Source: Nocardiopsis flavescens
Lineage (GTDB): Bacteria > Actinomycetota > Actinomycetes > Streptosporangiales > Streptosporangiaceae
Length of the DNA: 64,000 nt
Assembly (NCBI RefSeq): GCF_900141985.1
Contig: NZ_FQZK01000019.1
Span: 1-64,000 of the forward strand
Direction: 5' to 3'
Both the position numbers and the translations under genes were made by a program. Numbering within the stretch: the stretch's first letter is position 1; every line of letters begins with the position of its first letter. Positions 18,776 to 26,355 of the stretch are shown here, piece after piece. The notes below the pieces were generated by a model, which was not told the origin of the DNA, searched no databases, and saw only the letters and a program-made list of their open reading frames with translations.

Positions 18776-20005
18776 TCATTGCCCCGCTTTCGTGTAGACC
18801 ATCAGGGGAACGGCCGCCACCGACACCGCGCACAGCAGCACCAGGTAGAGCGAGCCGAGGATGTTGGTGAAGCGCGAGTTGACCCGGTCCCCGAGGTAGC
18901 CGCGGTCGTTGGCGACGACGAAGATCGGCAGGTAGGTCAGCGGCAGGGCCGCCGCGGAGAAGACCAGGCTGTACTCCGTGACGGTGATCGGGTCCAGGCC
19001 GGTGAGCATGAAGAGCACCCCGGCCAGCAGGCTCACCATGATCACCAGGTGGAAGTAGGGCGCCTTCTCCGGGGGCAGCGCCTTGCCCCAGCGCCAGCCG
19101 AAGTACTGCGAGACCGCGTACGCGGCGGACAGGCCCGACTCCAGCGAGGCGCCGAAGGTGGCGGCGACGAAACCCAGGATGACCACGATGAGGCCGACCT
19201 TGCCCAGGACGGAGACGACCGGCAGGGCGACCTGCCCCAGGTCCGACACCTGGATCCCGGCGGGCATGAGCACGACGGCGGCGCAGGCCATGATGCACAG
19301 CGACAGCAGGCCGCCCAGGGGCAGGCCGAAGAAGACGTTGACCTTGGCCGTGGCCAGGTCCCGGGGCCCCCACTTCTCCTCCACGCCGCCGGAGGAGAAG
19401 AAGAGGACGGTGTAGGGGGTCATCGCGGCGCCGAACAGGGCGATGGCGTAGTACCACCAGACCGCGGGCCCCTCCTGCGCGGGCGGGGCGAAGGAGGCGG
19501 CGTCCTCCAGCAGGACGCCCCAATCGGGTCCCAGCATCCACAGCGCGACGCCGAAGACCACCAGGGCCAGGCCCAGGATTCCGTAGGTCTTCTCCATGCG
19601 CTCGAACGACAAACGCCACAGCACGATCCAGACGAAGGCGGCGGCGACCGGCACCCACAGCAGGTAGTGGATGCCGCTGGCCAGTTCCAGCGCCAGCGCC
19701 ATGCCGCCCAGCTGGGCGGCGAAGGTCAGGAAGGTGATGAGGTAGGACGCCAGCAGGTTGGCGAGCCCGACCCGGGGGCCGAGCCGTTCGCGGACCAGGT
19801 CGAAGGTGCCCCGGCCGGTGGTGGCGGTGACGCGGGCGGACATCTCGGTGAACAGCATCAGCCCGACCAGGCCGACGGGGACCACCCAGGCCAGGGTCAT
19901 GCCGAACCGGGAGCCGACGACGGAGTTGGCGACCAGGTCGCCGATGTCGAGGAAGCCGCCCACGGCGGTGAGCAGGCCCAGAGTGAAGCCCGTCAGCCAC
20001 CTCAT
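18776..20005 (-). CDS. Divergent Nramp-family metal transporter
   Basis: A 409-residue integral membrane protein with about 11 hydrophobic helices, start MRWLTGFTLG at ATG 20005, which overlaps the upstream stop (ATGA, 20002-20005). Overall topology and helix order follow Nramp/MntH divalent-metal:proton symporters. The signature metal site is altered: the TM1 position normally reading DPGN is DIGD (GGFLDIGDLVAN), and the TM6 MPH motif appears as MTPY (GAAMTPYTVLF). Substrate is therefore uncertain; it may belong to an Nramp-related subgroup with another ion preference. It is the second gene of a tight four-gene operon with a lipoprotein and two PRC-barrel proteins. Confidence 0.85.
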   Translation of the reverse strand: MRWLTGFTLGLLTAVGGFLDIGDLVANSVVGSRFGMTLAWVVPVGLVGLMLFTEMSARVTATTGRGTFDLVRERLGPRVGLANLLASYLITFLTFAAQLGGMALALELASGIHYLLWVPVAAAFVWIVLWRLSFERMEKTYGILGLALVVFGVALWMLGPDWGVLLEDAASFAPPAQEGPAVWWYYAIALFGAAMTPYTVLFFSSGGVEEKWGPRDLATAKVNVFFGLPLGGLLSLCIMACAAVVLMPAGIQVSDLGQVALPVVSVLGKVGLIVVILGFVAATFGASLESGLSAAYAVSQYFGWRWGKALPPEKAPYFHLVIMVSLLAGVLFMLTGLDPITVTEYSLVFSAAALPLTYLPIFVVANDRGYLGDRVNSRFTNILGSLYLVLLCAVSVAAVPLMVYTKAGQ

Positions 20006-20562
20006 GAGAGTTCGCCCTGGAGGAGGGTGAGGGCGTCGGAGCTGTGTGCCAGCAGGCGTGCCGCCTCGGCCACCCCCTCGGCGTCGTCCCTGTTCAGGGC
20101 GATGCGCAGGTCGGCGAGCGCGTTCACGGCGTCGTCGCACAGGGGTGTCAGGCGGGCGCGCAGGAGGTCGGCCTCGGGGGTGGGCGGCTGGAGGACCCCG
20201 AAGGTGTCGGCGATCGAGCGGGCCGCCTCCTCGGCGTCGCCCGCGGTCGTCTCCAGGTAGGGGCCCAGGGCCAGGTCCCGGCGGTGGGCGTCGGCGACCA
20301 GGATTCCGGTGGCGACGGCGGAGAGGAGGTCGACGACGGTCTGCTCGGCGGCGTCGCGGTGGCTGTCGGCGGTGGGCGTCGGGGCCACGCAGCCGGTGAG
20401 CGCGAGCACGGCGAGGACGAGGCCGAGGGCGAGGACGAAGGCACGGGTGAGGCCGGGGGCACGGATGAGCAGGCGCGCACGGGAGGGTGCGGCGGACGGC
20501 GGGAGAGTTGCCGCCGAGGGCCGACCGGGTGCGCGCGCACAGGGCGCGAAGGTTTCCAGCAC
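20002..20562 (-). CDS. Lipoprotein leading the Nramp operon
   Basis: A 186-residue protein from GTG 20562. After a long basic N-region a hydrophobic segment ends in the lipobox LALTGC at about residues 53-58, so the mature protein would be tethered outside the membrane. The mature part is mainly helical (HRDAAEQTVVDLL, DLRIALNRDD), suggesting a helical bundle. Its stop overlaps the Nramp start by 4 bases. No alternative ATG/GTG lies closer to the signal peptide. Periplasmic-side metal binding or accessory function is a guess from context. Confidence 0.7.
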   Translation of the reverse strand: MLETFAPCARAPGRPSAATLPPSAAPSRARLLIRAPGLTRAFVLALGLVLAVLALTGCVAPTPTADSHRDAAEQTVVDLLSAVATGILVADAHRRDLALGPYLETTAGDAEEAARSIADTFGVLQPPTPEADLLRARLTPLCDDAVNALADLRIALNRDDAEGVAEAARLLAHSSDALTLLQGELS

Positions 20563-20636
20563 ACCCCGACTGTAACTCTCAGTAACTATTTAGTCACCTG
20601 TTGAGGTCGGGTCTTGGGTCGGTCCCGTTTGCGGGC

Positions 20637-21035
20637 TCAGGACTCCCGCGAGGAGAGGACGCAGAACTCGTTGCCCTCCGGGTCGGCCAGGACGTCCCAG
20701 GTGACCTCGGGGCCCTGGCCTGCGTCGACCCGCGTCGCGCCCAGGGAGAGAAGCCGTTCGATCTCGGCGTCCCGGTCCTGCGAGACGTGCGGGGCGAAGT
20801 CCAGGTGGAGGCGGTTCTTGCCCTGTTTGCGGTGTTCCACGGGGACGAAGACCAGGCCGGGCGGGACCTGGTGGAAGGGCAGCGTGGGGCCGAGCTCCCC
20901 GGCCCACGGCGGAACCAGGACGACCTCCTCGTCGGTGGCGAAGCGGGCGTCCCAGCCCAGGGCCCGCGCCCACCAGGCGGCGAGCGCCCGGTGGTCGTGC
21001 GCCTCGATGACGGTGGAGTACCAGCGCAGTGTCAT
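20637..21035 (-). CDS. VOC-superfamily (glyoxalase-like) protein
   Basis: A 132-residue protein at ATG 21035 with AAAGGGA upstream. It shows the paired beta-alpha-beta layout of VOC proteins: WYSTVIEAHDHRALAAWWARALGW at the start, NRLHLDFAPH in the middle and the WDVLADPEGNEFCVL end that defines the glyoxalase-like-2 subgroup of actinobacteria. Substrate unknown. Monocistronic. Confidence 0.85.
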   Translation of the reverse strand: MTLRWYSTVIEAHDHRALAAWWARALGWDARFATDEEVVLVPPWAGELGPTLPFHQVPPGLVFVPVEHRKQGKNRLHLDFAPHVSQDRDAEIERLLSLGATRVDAGQGPEVTWDVLADPEGNEFCVLSSRES

Positions 21036-21126
21036 GTGCGTCCCTTTCCCCTCGACCGGAGCCTAGGGGCCGCCCCTGTCATTCGGGGGCGGCCCGGCCC
21101 GCGGACGCGGGGCCGACCGCCGCACG

Positions 21127-21279
21127 TCAAACGGGGTCGCCCACTCCGCCCTCGGGCTCGGGGCCGGAGCCGGCAGGGTCGCCGATGCCTCCGTTGGGCT
21201 CCGACATCGGGTCGTTGATGCCGCCCTCGGGTTCGGACATCGGGTCGTTGATACCGCCTTCGGGGGTCTGCTCGCTCAC
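21127..21279 (-). CDS. 50-residue tandem-repeat peptide next to the CRISPR locus
   Basis: GTG 21279 has GGAGG six bases upstream. The frame gives 50 residues ending at TGA 21127. Almost the whole product is an acidic Gly/Pro-rich repeat: three copies of roughly PEGGINDPMSE (the third PNGGIGDPAGS) and a closing PEGGVGDPV. The repeats are conserved at protein level with silent codon changes between copies, arguing for selection on the peptide. There is no signal peptide. No modifying enzyme is adjacent. Function unknown; a structural peptide or a modified-peptide precursor are both conceivable. Confidence 0.65.
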   Translation of the reverse strand: MSEQTPEGGINDPMSEPEGGINDPMSEPNGGIGDPAGSGPEPEGGVGDPV

Positions 21280-21445
21280 CACGCGCCTCCTCGGGTAGGG
21301 GGTTCCACGCTACGCGCACGGGTGGAGACGGGGCGGTCGCCGTCCACATCCGGACACGCCCCTTGCGGCGCGAGACCCCCGAGGGCACCGCCGCCGAGAC
21401 AGGGAACGGCACCGGCCGAGCCCTCCGCGCCACCGCGCGGCGGGA

Positions 21446-22145
21446 CCGCCCATCCCCGCGTGCGCGGGGAGCAGAGCTCGCCGTCGATCCACACCTGCAC
21501 CGGCCGGGGACCATCCCCGCGTGCGCGGGGAGCAGTCCAGGTCGTCGGCGGAGTCGGTCAGCCCCCGGGGACCATCCCCGCGTGCGCGGGGAGCAGATGG
21601 CCACCGCCGCCGCCCTGCTGATGTGGCTGGGACCATCCCCGCGTGCGCGGGGAGCAGCGCTTTTCGTTCCTCTCCTCCTCGTATGCCTCGGGACCATCCC
21701 CGCGTGCGCGGGGAGCAGACCCGCCAGCAGTACACGGTGAACCTCAAGCCGGGACCATCCCCGCGTGCGCGGGGAGCAGGGTACTGGCTCCAGCAGTGGA
21801 CCCGCCAGCTGGGGACCATCCCCGCGTGCGCGGGGAGCAGAACGTCATGGGCCCGTTGCAGGATCCGGCGCTGGGACCATCCCCGCGTGCGCGGGGAGCA
21901 GCATGCGGCGGCGCGGCACGTTTTCGGGCAGCAGGGACCATCCCCGCGTGCGCGGGGAGCAGGAATGGCACACCGCTGAGGTTGAAGAGCCTCCGGGACC
22001 ATCCCCGCGTGCGCGGGGAGCAGTCGGGCTGGGCGCCAAATCCAGCCGCCATGGTGGGACCATCCCCGCGTGCGCGGGGAGCAGACCAGTCGACGATCTG
22101 GTCCCGGTCGCGCGAGGGGACCATCCCCGCGTGCGCGGGGAGCAG
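21446..22145 (-). CRISPR. CRISPR array 1, type I-E-like, 12 repeats / 11 spacers
   Basis: 29-bp repeats every 61 bp (first base of each at 21446, 21507, 21568 ... 22117) separated by 32-bp spacers. On the plus strand repeats read GGGACCATCCCC ... GGGGAGCAG with an internal palindrome CCCCGCGTGCGCGGGG. In the transcribed (minus) orientation they begin CTGCTCCCCGCG, the usual actinobacterial I-E form. The leftmost copy has a degenerate first five bases (CCGCC), as expected for the leader-distal end. Spacers are all different. No cas gene is seen in the window. Confidence 0.97.
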
Positions 22146-22260
22146 AGTAACTGACCTGGGAAGATTCCACCGTCAACCAGCCATTTTTATGACTTCTCGA
22201 AAAACGGACAAAACACCCAAGCCTCGTTGATGAACCTCGGAAATTTCTACCGGACCGGCG
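22146..22260 (-). promoter_or_regulatory. Leader of CRISPR array 1
   Basis: AT-richer sequence directly right of the last intact repeat, so transcription runs leftward through the array. It shares long blocks with the leader of array 2: ATTCCACCGTCAACCAGCC, ACTTCTCGAAAAAC and GACAAAACACCCA, in the same order and spacing. On the minus strand a TTGACG hexamer could serve as a -35 element for crRNA transcription. Confidence 0.85.
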
Positions 22261-22522
22261 CGACCACGGCAACAGGCACCGGACGCACCTCACCCCCGGC
22301 GTACCACACCGACCCACACAGCACACCCCACCGAACACACCAGCCCCGAACCACACGGAGACCCCACACCCGCAAAAGCCACTGAAAGACCCCCGGCCTG
22401 AAAAATTCGGGTGTGCGAGAGGGCCCCTCTTGTTACGGTCGGACCCCCGCGGCACGCTCCCCACCACCACGCTCCTCCCTGATGCCGCGAACACCAGGAC
22501 GACCGGAAGGCGGCACCCACCG
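22261..22522. other. Spacer between leader 1 and the kinase-like gene
   Basis: No gene supported. C-rich sequence with many CAC/ACC runs on the plus strand. It presumably contains the promoter of the plus-strand kinase-like gene, but no convincing -35/-10 pair was found. Confidence 0.3.
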
Positions 22523-23032
22523 ATGGGCATCAGGAACTTCCTGATCGAAGGAGTCTCCGGCACCGGCAAGACCACCGTCTGCGACGCCCTACAACGCCGT
22601 GGCCACCACGCCGTCCACGGAGACAGGGAACTGGCCTACCAGGGCGACCCGGAAACCGGCCGACCCACAGGCGGGTTCAGACACGAACACCACATCTGGA
22701 ACGTCACCAAGGTCGAGGCCCTGGCCGCCGACCACAGCAACCCGGCCACCTTCTTCTGCGGCGGCTCCAGGAACTTCCCCAGGTTCCTCCACCTCTTCGA
22801 CGGCGTCTTCGTCCTGGACGTCGACCTCGACACCCTGCTCCACCGGATCGACCAACGCGTCCGCGCCGACCCGACCGAATGGGGCGGGCGCCCCGGAGAC
22901 CGGGAACTCCTCACCCGACTGCATCGCACCCAGGAGGACGTCCCCCGAGGCCGCGTCATCGACGCCACCGCCCCGGTCGAACACGTCGTCGACGAGATCC
23001 TCCGCCACGCCCTATCGCCCAAGGACAAGTGA
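22523..23032 (+). CDS. P-loop kinase/ATPase-like protein between the two CRISPR arrays
   Basis: A 169-residue soluble protein, start ATG 22523 (GGAAGG about 12 bases upstream, so the start is probable rather than certain). Walker A is FLIEGVSGTGKTTVCDAL at the N-terminus, as in nucleoside/nucleotide kinases and shikimate-kinase-like folds. VFVLDVDLDTLLHRIDQR is a Walker B/lid-like region with arginines following. The C-terminus ends VDEILRHAL, typical for small kinases. Substrate unknown. The gene is flanked by array 1 with its leader on the left and array 2 on the right. This is not a known cas family. Confidence 0.75.
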   Translation: MGIRNFLIEGVSGTGKTTVCDALQRRGHHAVHGDRELAYQGDPETGRPTGGFRHEHHIWNVTKVEALAADHSNPATFFCGGSRNFPRFLHLFDGVFVLDVDLDTLLHRIDQRVRADPTEWGGRPGDRELLTRLHRTQEDVPRGRVIDATAPVEHVVDEILRHALSPKDK

Positions 23033-23052
23033 CGGAATGACCCGGCGACCAT

Positions 23053-23568
23053 AAGACCATCCCCGCGTGTGCGGGGAGCAGGAAGCCCTGCGCGAAGGCG
23101 CCCCGCGGACCTGGGGTCCATCCCCGCGTGCGCGGGGAGCAGCCGAGTACCCGCCGGCGGCTTCCCGGCCGACACGGGTCCATCCCCGCGTGCGCGGGGA
23201 GCAGCTCCGCGACCCCGGCCCCCGGTACGGGGCGCCGGTCCATCCCCGCGTGCGCGGGGAGCAGCTCCGCGACCCCGGCCCCCGGTACGGGGCGCCGGTC
23301 CATCCCCGCGTGCGCGGGGAGCAGAAGCAACCTAGGTCGACAATAGCGTGACCTAGGGGTCCATCCCCGCGTGCGCGGGGAGCAGTGGGGAGCGGAAACC
23401 AGCGGCGTGGGCTATACGGGTCCATCCCCGCGTGCGCGGGGAGCAGCTCGTGAAGTACGCCTTCGTCCTCACCCTCCAGGGTCCATCCCCGCGTGCGCGG
23501 GGAGCAGTCTGCCCCGCCAGGAAGGCGTTGTTCAGCACCGGGTCCATCCCCGCGTGCGCGGGGAGCAG
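23053..23568 (-). CRISPR. CRISPR array 2, type I-E-like, 9 repeats / 8 spacers
   Basis: 29-bp repeats starting at 23053, 23114, 23176, 23236, 23296, 23357, 23418, 23479 and 23540, with spacers of 31-33 bp. The repeat differs from array 1 by T instead of A at plus-strand position 4 (GGGTCC vs GGGACC), except the leftmost, leader-distal copy, which keeps the A and has other decay (AAGACC, GTGTGCGG). The spacers at 23205-23235 and 23265-23295 are identical, a 60-bp tandem duplication that also makes repeats 4 and 5 begin CGGTCC. The leader lies to the right. Confidence 0.97.
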
Positions 23569-23690
23569 AGTAACTGACCAGCGCGGATTCCACCGTCAAC
23601 CAGCCGTTTTCACCACTTCTCGAAAAACAGACAAAACACCCACACCGGGCCCGTGGCTCCTCAGGAGTTTCTACCCCATCGGCGGGGCGG
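23569..23690 (-). promoter_or_regulatory. Leader of CRISPR array 2
   Basis: Begins AGTAACTGACC immediately after the last repeat, as in array 1, and keeps the ATTCCACCGTCAACCAGCC, CACTTCTCGAAAAAC and GACAAAACACCCA blocks. Conservation lasts about 80 bp, with a further short TTTCTACC match about 20 bp beyond, then fades. This defines the functional leader and leftward transcription. Confidence 0.85.
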
Positions 23691-23803
23691 CCACAACGAG
23701 GCCCCACCTTCACCGACCGACCAACGACAGGCCTCGGGACAGCCGGGAGACGCACGGATCAGGGCCAGCCGATCCGAGCGGGCCGCTCTCCGGGCGGCGA
23801 CGG

Positions 23804-24508
23804 TCACAGGCCGAGCAGGGCCGGGAACACGACCCGCATCACGGCATAGGCGACCAGATACCCCGCGTACAGGGCCAAACCCCGGCGGGTACGCCCGTAC
23901 AGCCACACCAGGCCCAGCGTGGAAGCCACCAGCGGCAGCATCCCCAGCGCCGAACTCGCGCCGGGGGCGAGCAGGCCGAGCACCATCACCACCAGCGCGG
24001 CCGTGGTGTAGACCTCCACCCGGTGAAGCACCACCCGCTCCAGCAGGGCCACTGTCAGGAGCGCGACCGTGGGTGCCATCACGGGCAGCAACACCGTTGC
24101 CCCGCCCGCCGGGGGCGTGGCCGTAGAGCTGAGCAGGGCCCGCGCCCCCAGCTCGGCTACCGCTCCTGCCAGCAGGATGCCCGTGGTCCAGGCCGTGGTG
24201 GCCGCGCCGGTGCGCACCCACCCGCGTAGGGCAGCAGGGGTCGTGCAGTGCGCGGTGGTCAGATCGATGGCCGCCAGGGCCGGATAACCCGTCCGGTGGG
24301 CCGCCCAGCAGAGCAAACCCACCGCCGCAGCCCCGCCGGTCCAGGCCAAAGGCCCGGGGTTCGTCAGATGGGTGCTCAACGTCAGCCCCGCCCCCACGAG
24401 CAGGAACAGGTACGCGGCCCAGGGTCGCAGGGCTAGGTCCGCGCTCTGCGCACCCGAAGGCGGAGGCGCGGGCAGCAGGCGGTACAGCAACGATCGGTGC
24501 AGGGGCAC
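23804..24508 (-). CDS. Hypothetical polytopic membrane protein
   Basis: A 234-residue protein from GTG 24508; no clear Shine-Dalgarno was seen, so the start is uncertain. It has six to seven hydrophobic segments (for example AAYLFLLVGAGLTL, TGILLAGAVAELGA, LVVMVLGLLAPG), short loops, and no recognised catalytic motif. The GC-rich third-position pattern supports this frame over the overlapping ones. It is downstream of minus-strand ORFs in the accessory region. Function unknown. Confidence 0.65.
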   Translation of the reverse strand: MPLHRSLLYRLLPAPPPSGAQSADLALRPWAAYLFLLVGAGLTLSTHLTNPGPLAWTGGAAAVGLLCWAAHRTGYPALAAIDLTTAHCTTPAALRGWVRTGAATTAWTTGILLAGAVAELGARALLSSTATPPAGGATVLLPVMAPTVALLTVALLERVVLHRVEVYTTAALVVMVLGLLAPGASSALGMLPLVASTLGLVWLYGRTRRGLALYAGYLVAYAVMRVVFPALLGL

Positions 24509-24644
24509 AGGGGTGTCGTTTCATCGTCGTGGATCAGCACAAGGGGTCGGTCCGCGGGAAAGGCGGCCGAAGCGTAAGCGGAGAAGCGGTGGCGAGACGC
24601 CGGAGGGCCGACAGAGCAGGACCCCTGTCCGGGGCACGAGACAC

Positions 24645-25160
24645 CTACGCCGCCGACCGCGCCGATCGGGTCCAGGAGCGGGGGCGCATCCACCCCTGCG
24701 GGCGGTACCGCCATCCCGGCCCGGTGGAGAAGTGGCGCCACCACCACCCCAACCGCGCGAAATCACCCGGGTCGGGGTGCCGGGGAAAGTTGTTGAACAT
24801 CCCCGACCCTCGACCCCCCACGGGGCGGGCCGGGAACTCGTACCGCCACACCCACTCCCCCGCCTGGCAGCACAGGTGGAACCGCATCGCGCCCTCCACC
24901 GAGCCGTCCGGCCTCACCCCTCGAACCTCCACCCGCCCCGCCCCCTCGACCACGACGACGAACCCGGCCCGCTCAGCAACCCCGACGAACTCTCCGACCG
25001 CACCGGCAACACCGCCCGCTCCGAGAAGTCCGAAGGCATCGGAGACGCCGGGGGTGCCGTGCGCCTCGGTGGCAGCGGTGACGGGGGCGTCGGTGGTACC
25101 GGGGGTGTCCGCGGCGCTGGGGGCGCCGGTGTGCTCGGTCCGGCCGGAGACGGTGTCCAT
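24645..25160 (-). CDS. Hypothetical protein with W/F-rich C-terminal segment
   Basis: A 171-residue protein. ATG 25160 has GAGGAAG about eight bases upstream and codon third positions are about 95% G/C. The N-terminal third is Ala/Gly/Thr-rich and low-complexity. The C-terminal half is compact and aromatic (CCQAGEWVWRYEFPA, DFARLGWWWRHFS). No family recognised. It starts inside the frame of the upstream ORF, where coding statistics switch to this frame. Confidence 0.55.
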   Translation of the reverse strand: MDTVSGRTEHTGAPSAADTPGTTDAPVTAATEAHGTPGVSDAFGLLGAGGVAGAVGEFVGVAERAGFVVVVEGAGRVEVRGVRPDGSVEGAMRFHLCCQAGEWVWRYEFPARPVGGRGSGMFNNFPRHPDPGDFARLGWWWRHFSTGPGWRYRPQGWMRPRSWTRSARSAA

Positions 25161-25471
25161 GTAGTGCTCTTCCTCAAGTCGGGGCGCAGGTCCAGCAGGG
25201 CACGCACAGCCGCAGCCAGATCCGCCAGATCAGCAGGGCCGGCCGGGCCAGCCGGGGCGGTAGGGGCAGTAGAAGCAGCCGAGGCCGCACGGTCGGCACG
25301 TTCGACACGGCGGGCGAAGTCGCCCGGCTCGTCCACCGGCGGCGACAACGGGTCCTCACGCTGACGGCCCCCCGGCCGCGGCGGCGAGACCGGCAACCCC
25401 CACCGCTCCGCCAGATACCCCGCACACGTGTCCCGCGCAGGCCCCGGCGGATCCCCGAACCGGCCCCCCAT
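24914..25471 (-). CDS. Hypothetical protein overlapping the next gene by about 250 bp
   Basis: The frame from ATG 25471 gives 185 residues: GDPPGPARDTCAGYLAERWGL, an acidic/Ala-rich middle and LADLAAAVRALLDLRPDLR. Until 25160 its codons look coding. Beyond 25160 the third positions become A/T-richer while the overlapping frame becomes coding-like. The original stop may have been lost, or this ORF and the next may once have formed one gene split by a frameshift. Start and end are both uncertain. No family recognised. Confidence 0.4.
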   Translation of the reverse strand: MGGRFGDPPGPARDTCAGYLAERWGLPVSPPRPGGRQREDPLSPPVDEPGDFARRVERADRAASAASTAPTAPAGPAGPADLADLAAAVRALLDLRPDLRKSTTWTPSPAGPSTPAPPAPRTPPVPPTPPSPLPPRRTAPPASPMPSDFSERAVLPVRSESSSGLLSGPGSSSWSRGRGGWRFEG

Positions 25472-25761
25472 CAGCCCGCACCGGGGAACGGGCACCCACA
25501 AGCCGACACCGAGCGCGCCGGACAACCCCGACCGTGCGCGCAACACCCGGCAGGAGGAACAGCAACCGGGTGAACGACCACGGCCGCCCCACCCCGGCCC
25601 CGCGTCCCACCACCGCGACCACGAACCTCGACCACCCGCCCAGCGCTCCCAGCGCCCCCGGCGGGCCCGCGCCCCACCCGGCCACGCCCAACCGTTCCGT
25701 CCTCACCCCTGACGGGGAACCTCAACACCTTGCCCATCAGCTTCCGATTCCTTCTCGTCAC
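25471..25761 (-). CDS. Weakly supported Gly/Arg-rich ORF
   Basis: A 96-residue frame beginning MTRRNRKLMGKVLRFPV, then Gly/Arg-rich repeats. Its TGA overlaps the ATG of the next ORF by one base (TGATG), which is the main argument for reality. Codon third positions are unremarkable and no ribosome binding site was seen. It may be non-coding. Confidence 0.25.
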   Translation of the reverse strand: MTRRNRKLMGKVLRFPVRGEDGTVGRGRVGRGPAGGAGSAGRVVEVRGRGGGTRGRGGAAVVVHPVAVPPAGCCAHGRGCPARSVSACGCPFPGAG

Positions 25762-25948
25762 ATGCAGTAGTCATGTCATGGCAGGGGCACCGGCCCCGAA
25801 GGAGGCCCCAGCACCCCCGTGTTCTCCGCCCAGGCCTCGCGCGAGGACGGTTGCGTCCCGACCCCGCCGGCACACGGGAAGCCCCTCCCCGCCCCGACCG
25901 GGCCCGGACGAGCCGGGCCGGGGCGGGGAAGGTGCCTACAGGCGGGGT

Positions 25949-26158
25949 TCACCCCGTGGCGGGGTCGGTCGGTCTCACCGTCTCGGGAACCAGATACGCC
26001 TCCACCTCGGCCCGATGAAAACGCCGATGCCCACCCAACGTCCGAAACGAGGAGAGCTTGCCCTGATCCGCCCACCGCGCCACCGTCACCGGCGTCACCC
26101 GCAACATCTGCGCCACCTCACCCGACGTCAACGGCCCCACCACCTCCACCCGCCTCAC
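25949..26158 (-). CDS. Mini MerR/BldC-like HTH protein, third of three
   Basis: A 69-residue DNA-binding protein: LTSGEVAQMLRVTPVTVARW is the helix-turn-helix and LGGHRRFHRAEVEAYL the wing, as in MerR-like BldC/excisionase proteins. Its ATG overlaps the stop of the preceding HTH gene by 4 bases (26155-26158). There is no effector domain. Promoter target unknown. Confidence 0.85.
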   Translation of the reverse strand: MRRVEVVGPLTSGEVAQMLRVTPVTVARWADQGKLSSFRTLGGHRRFHRAEVEAYLVPETVRPTDPATG

Positions 26159-26355
26159 CGCACCGCCCCCGCCCGCTCCAACAGACGGAGCACCTCCTCC
26201 TTACGGAACCGGTGGTGCCCACTGGGCGTACGCACACCCGGCAACCGCCCCCGCAACACCCAACGCGTCACGGTCTTGGCATCCACACCGAACAGAGCAG
26301 CGACCTCCGCAGGAGTCACCAACTCCGGAAAATCAGGGGGTTGAGGGGTATTCAT
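26155..26355 (-). CDS. Mini MerR/BldC-like HTH protein, second of three
   Basis: 66 residues from ATG 26355: VTPAEVAALFGVDAKTVTRW helix-turn-helix, then RTPSGHHRFRKEEVLRLLE wing. This is the most BldC-like of the trio. It overlaps both neighbours by 4 bases, so the three are translated in sequence from one message. Such proteins bind direct repeats cooperatively in the BldC family. Confidence 0.85.
   Translation of the reverse strand: MNTPQPPDFPELVTPAEVAALFGVDAKTVTRWVLRGRLPGVRTPSGHHRFRKEEVLRLLERAGAVR

Noticed and set aside
21310..22575. Long open frames running through CRISPR array 1 on both strands
   Set aside because: They are translations of the repeat (SPRTRGW, LLPAHAGM and similar) and only reflect the 61-bp periodicity.
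22956..23755. Open frames through CRISPR array 2
   Set aside because: The same artefact of repeat units; no independent coding evidence.
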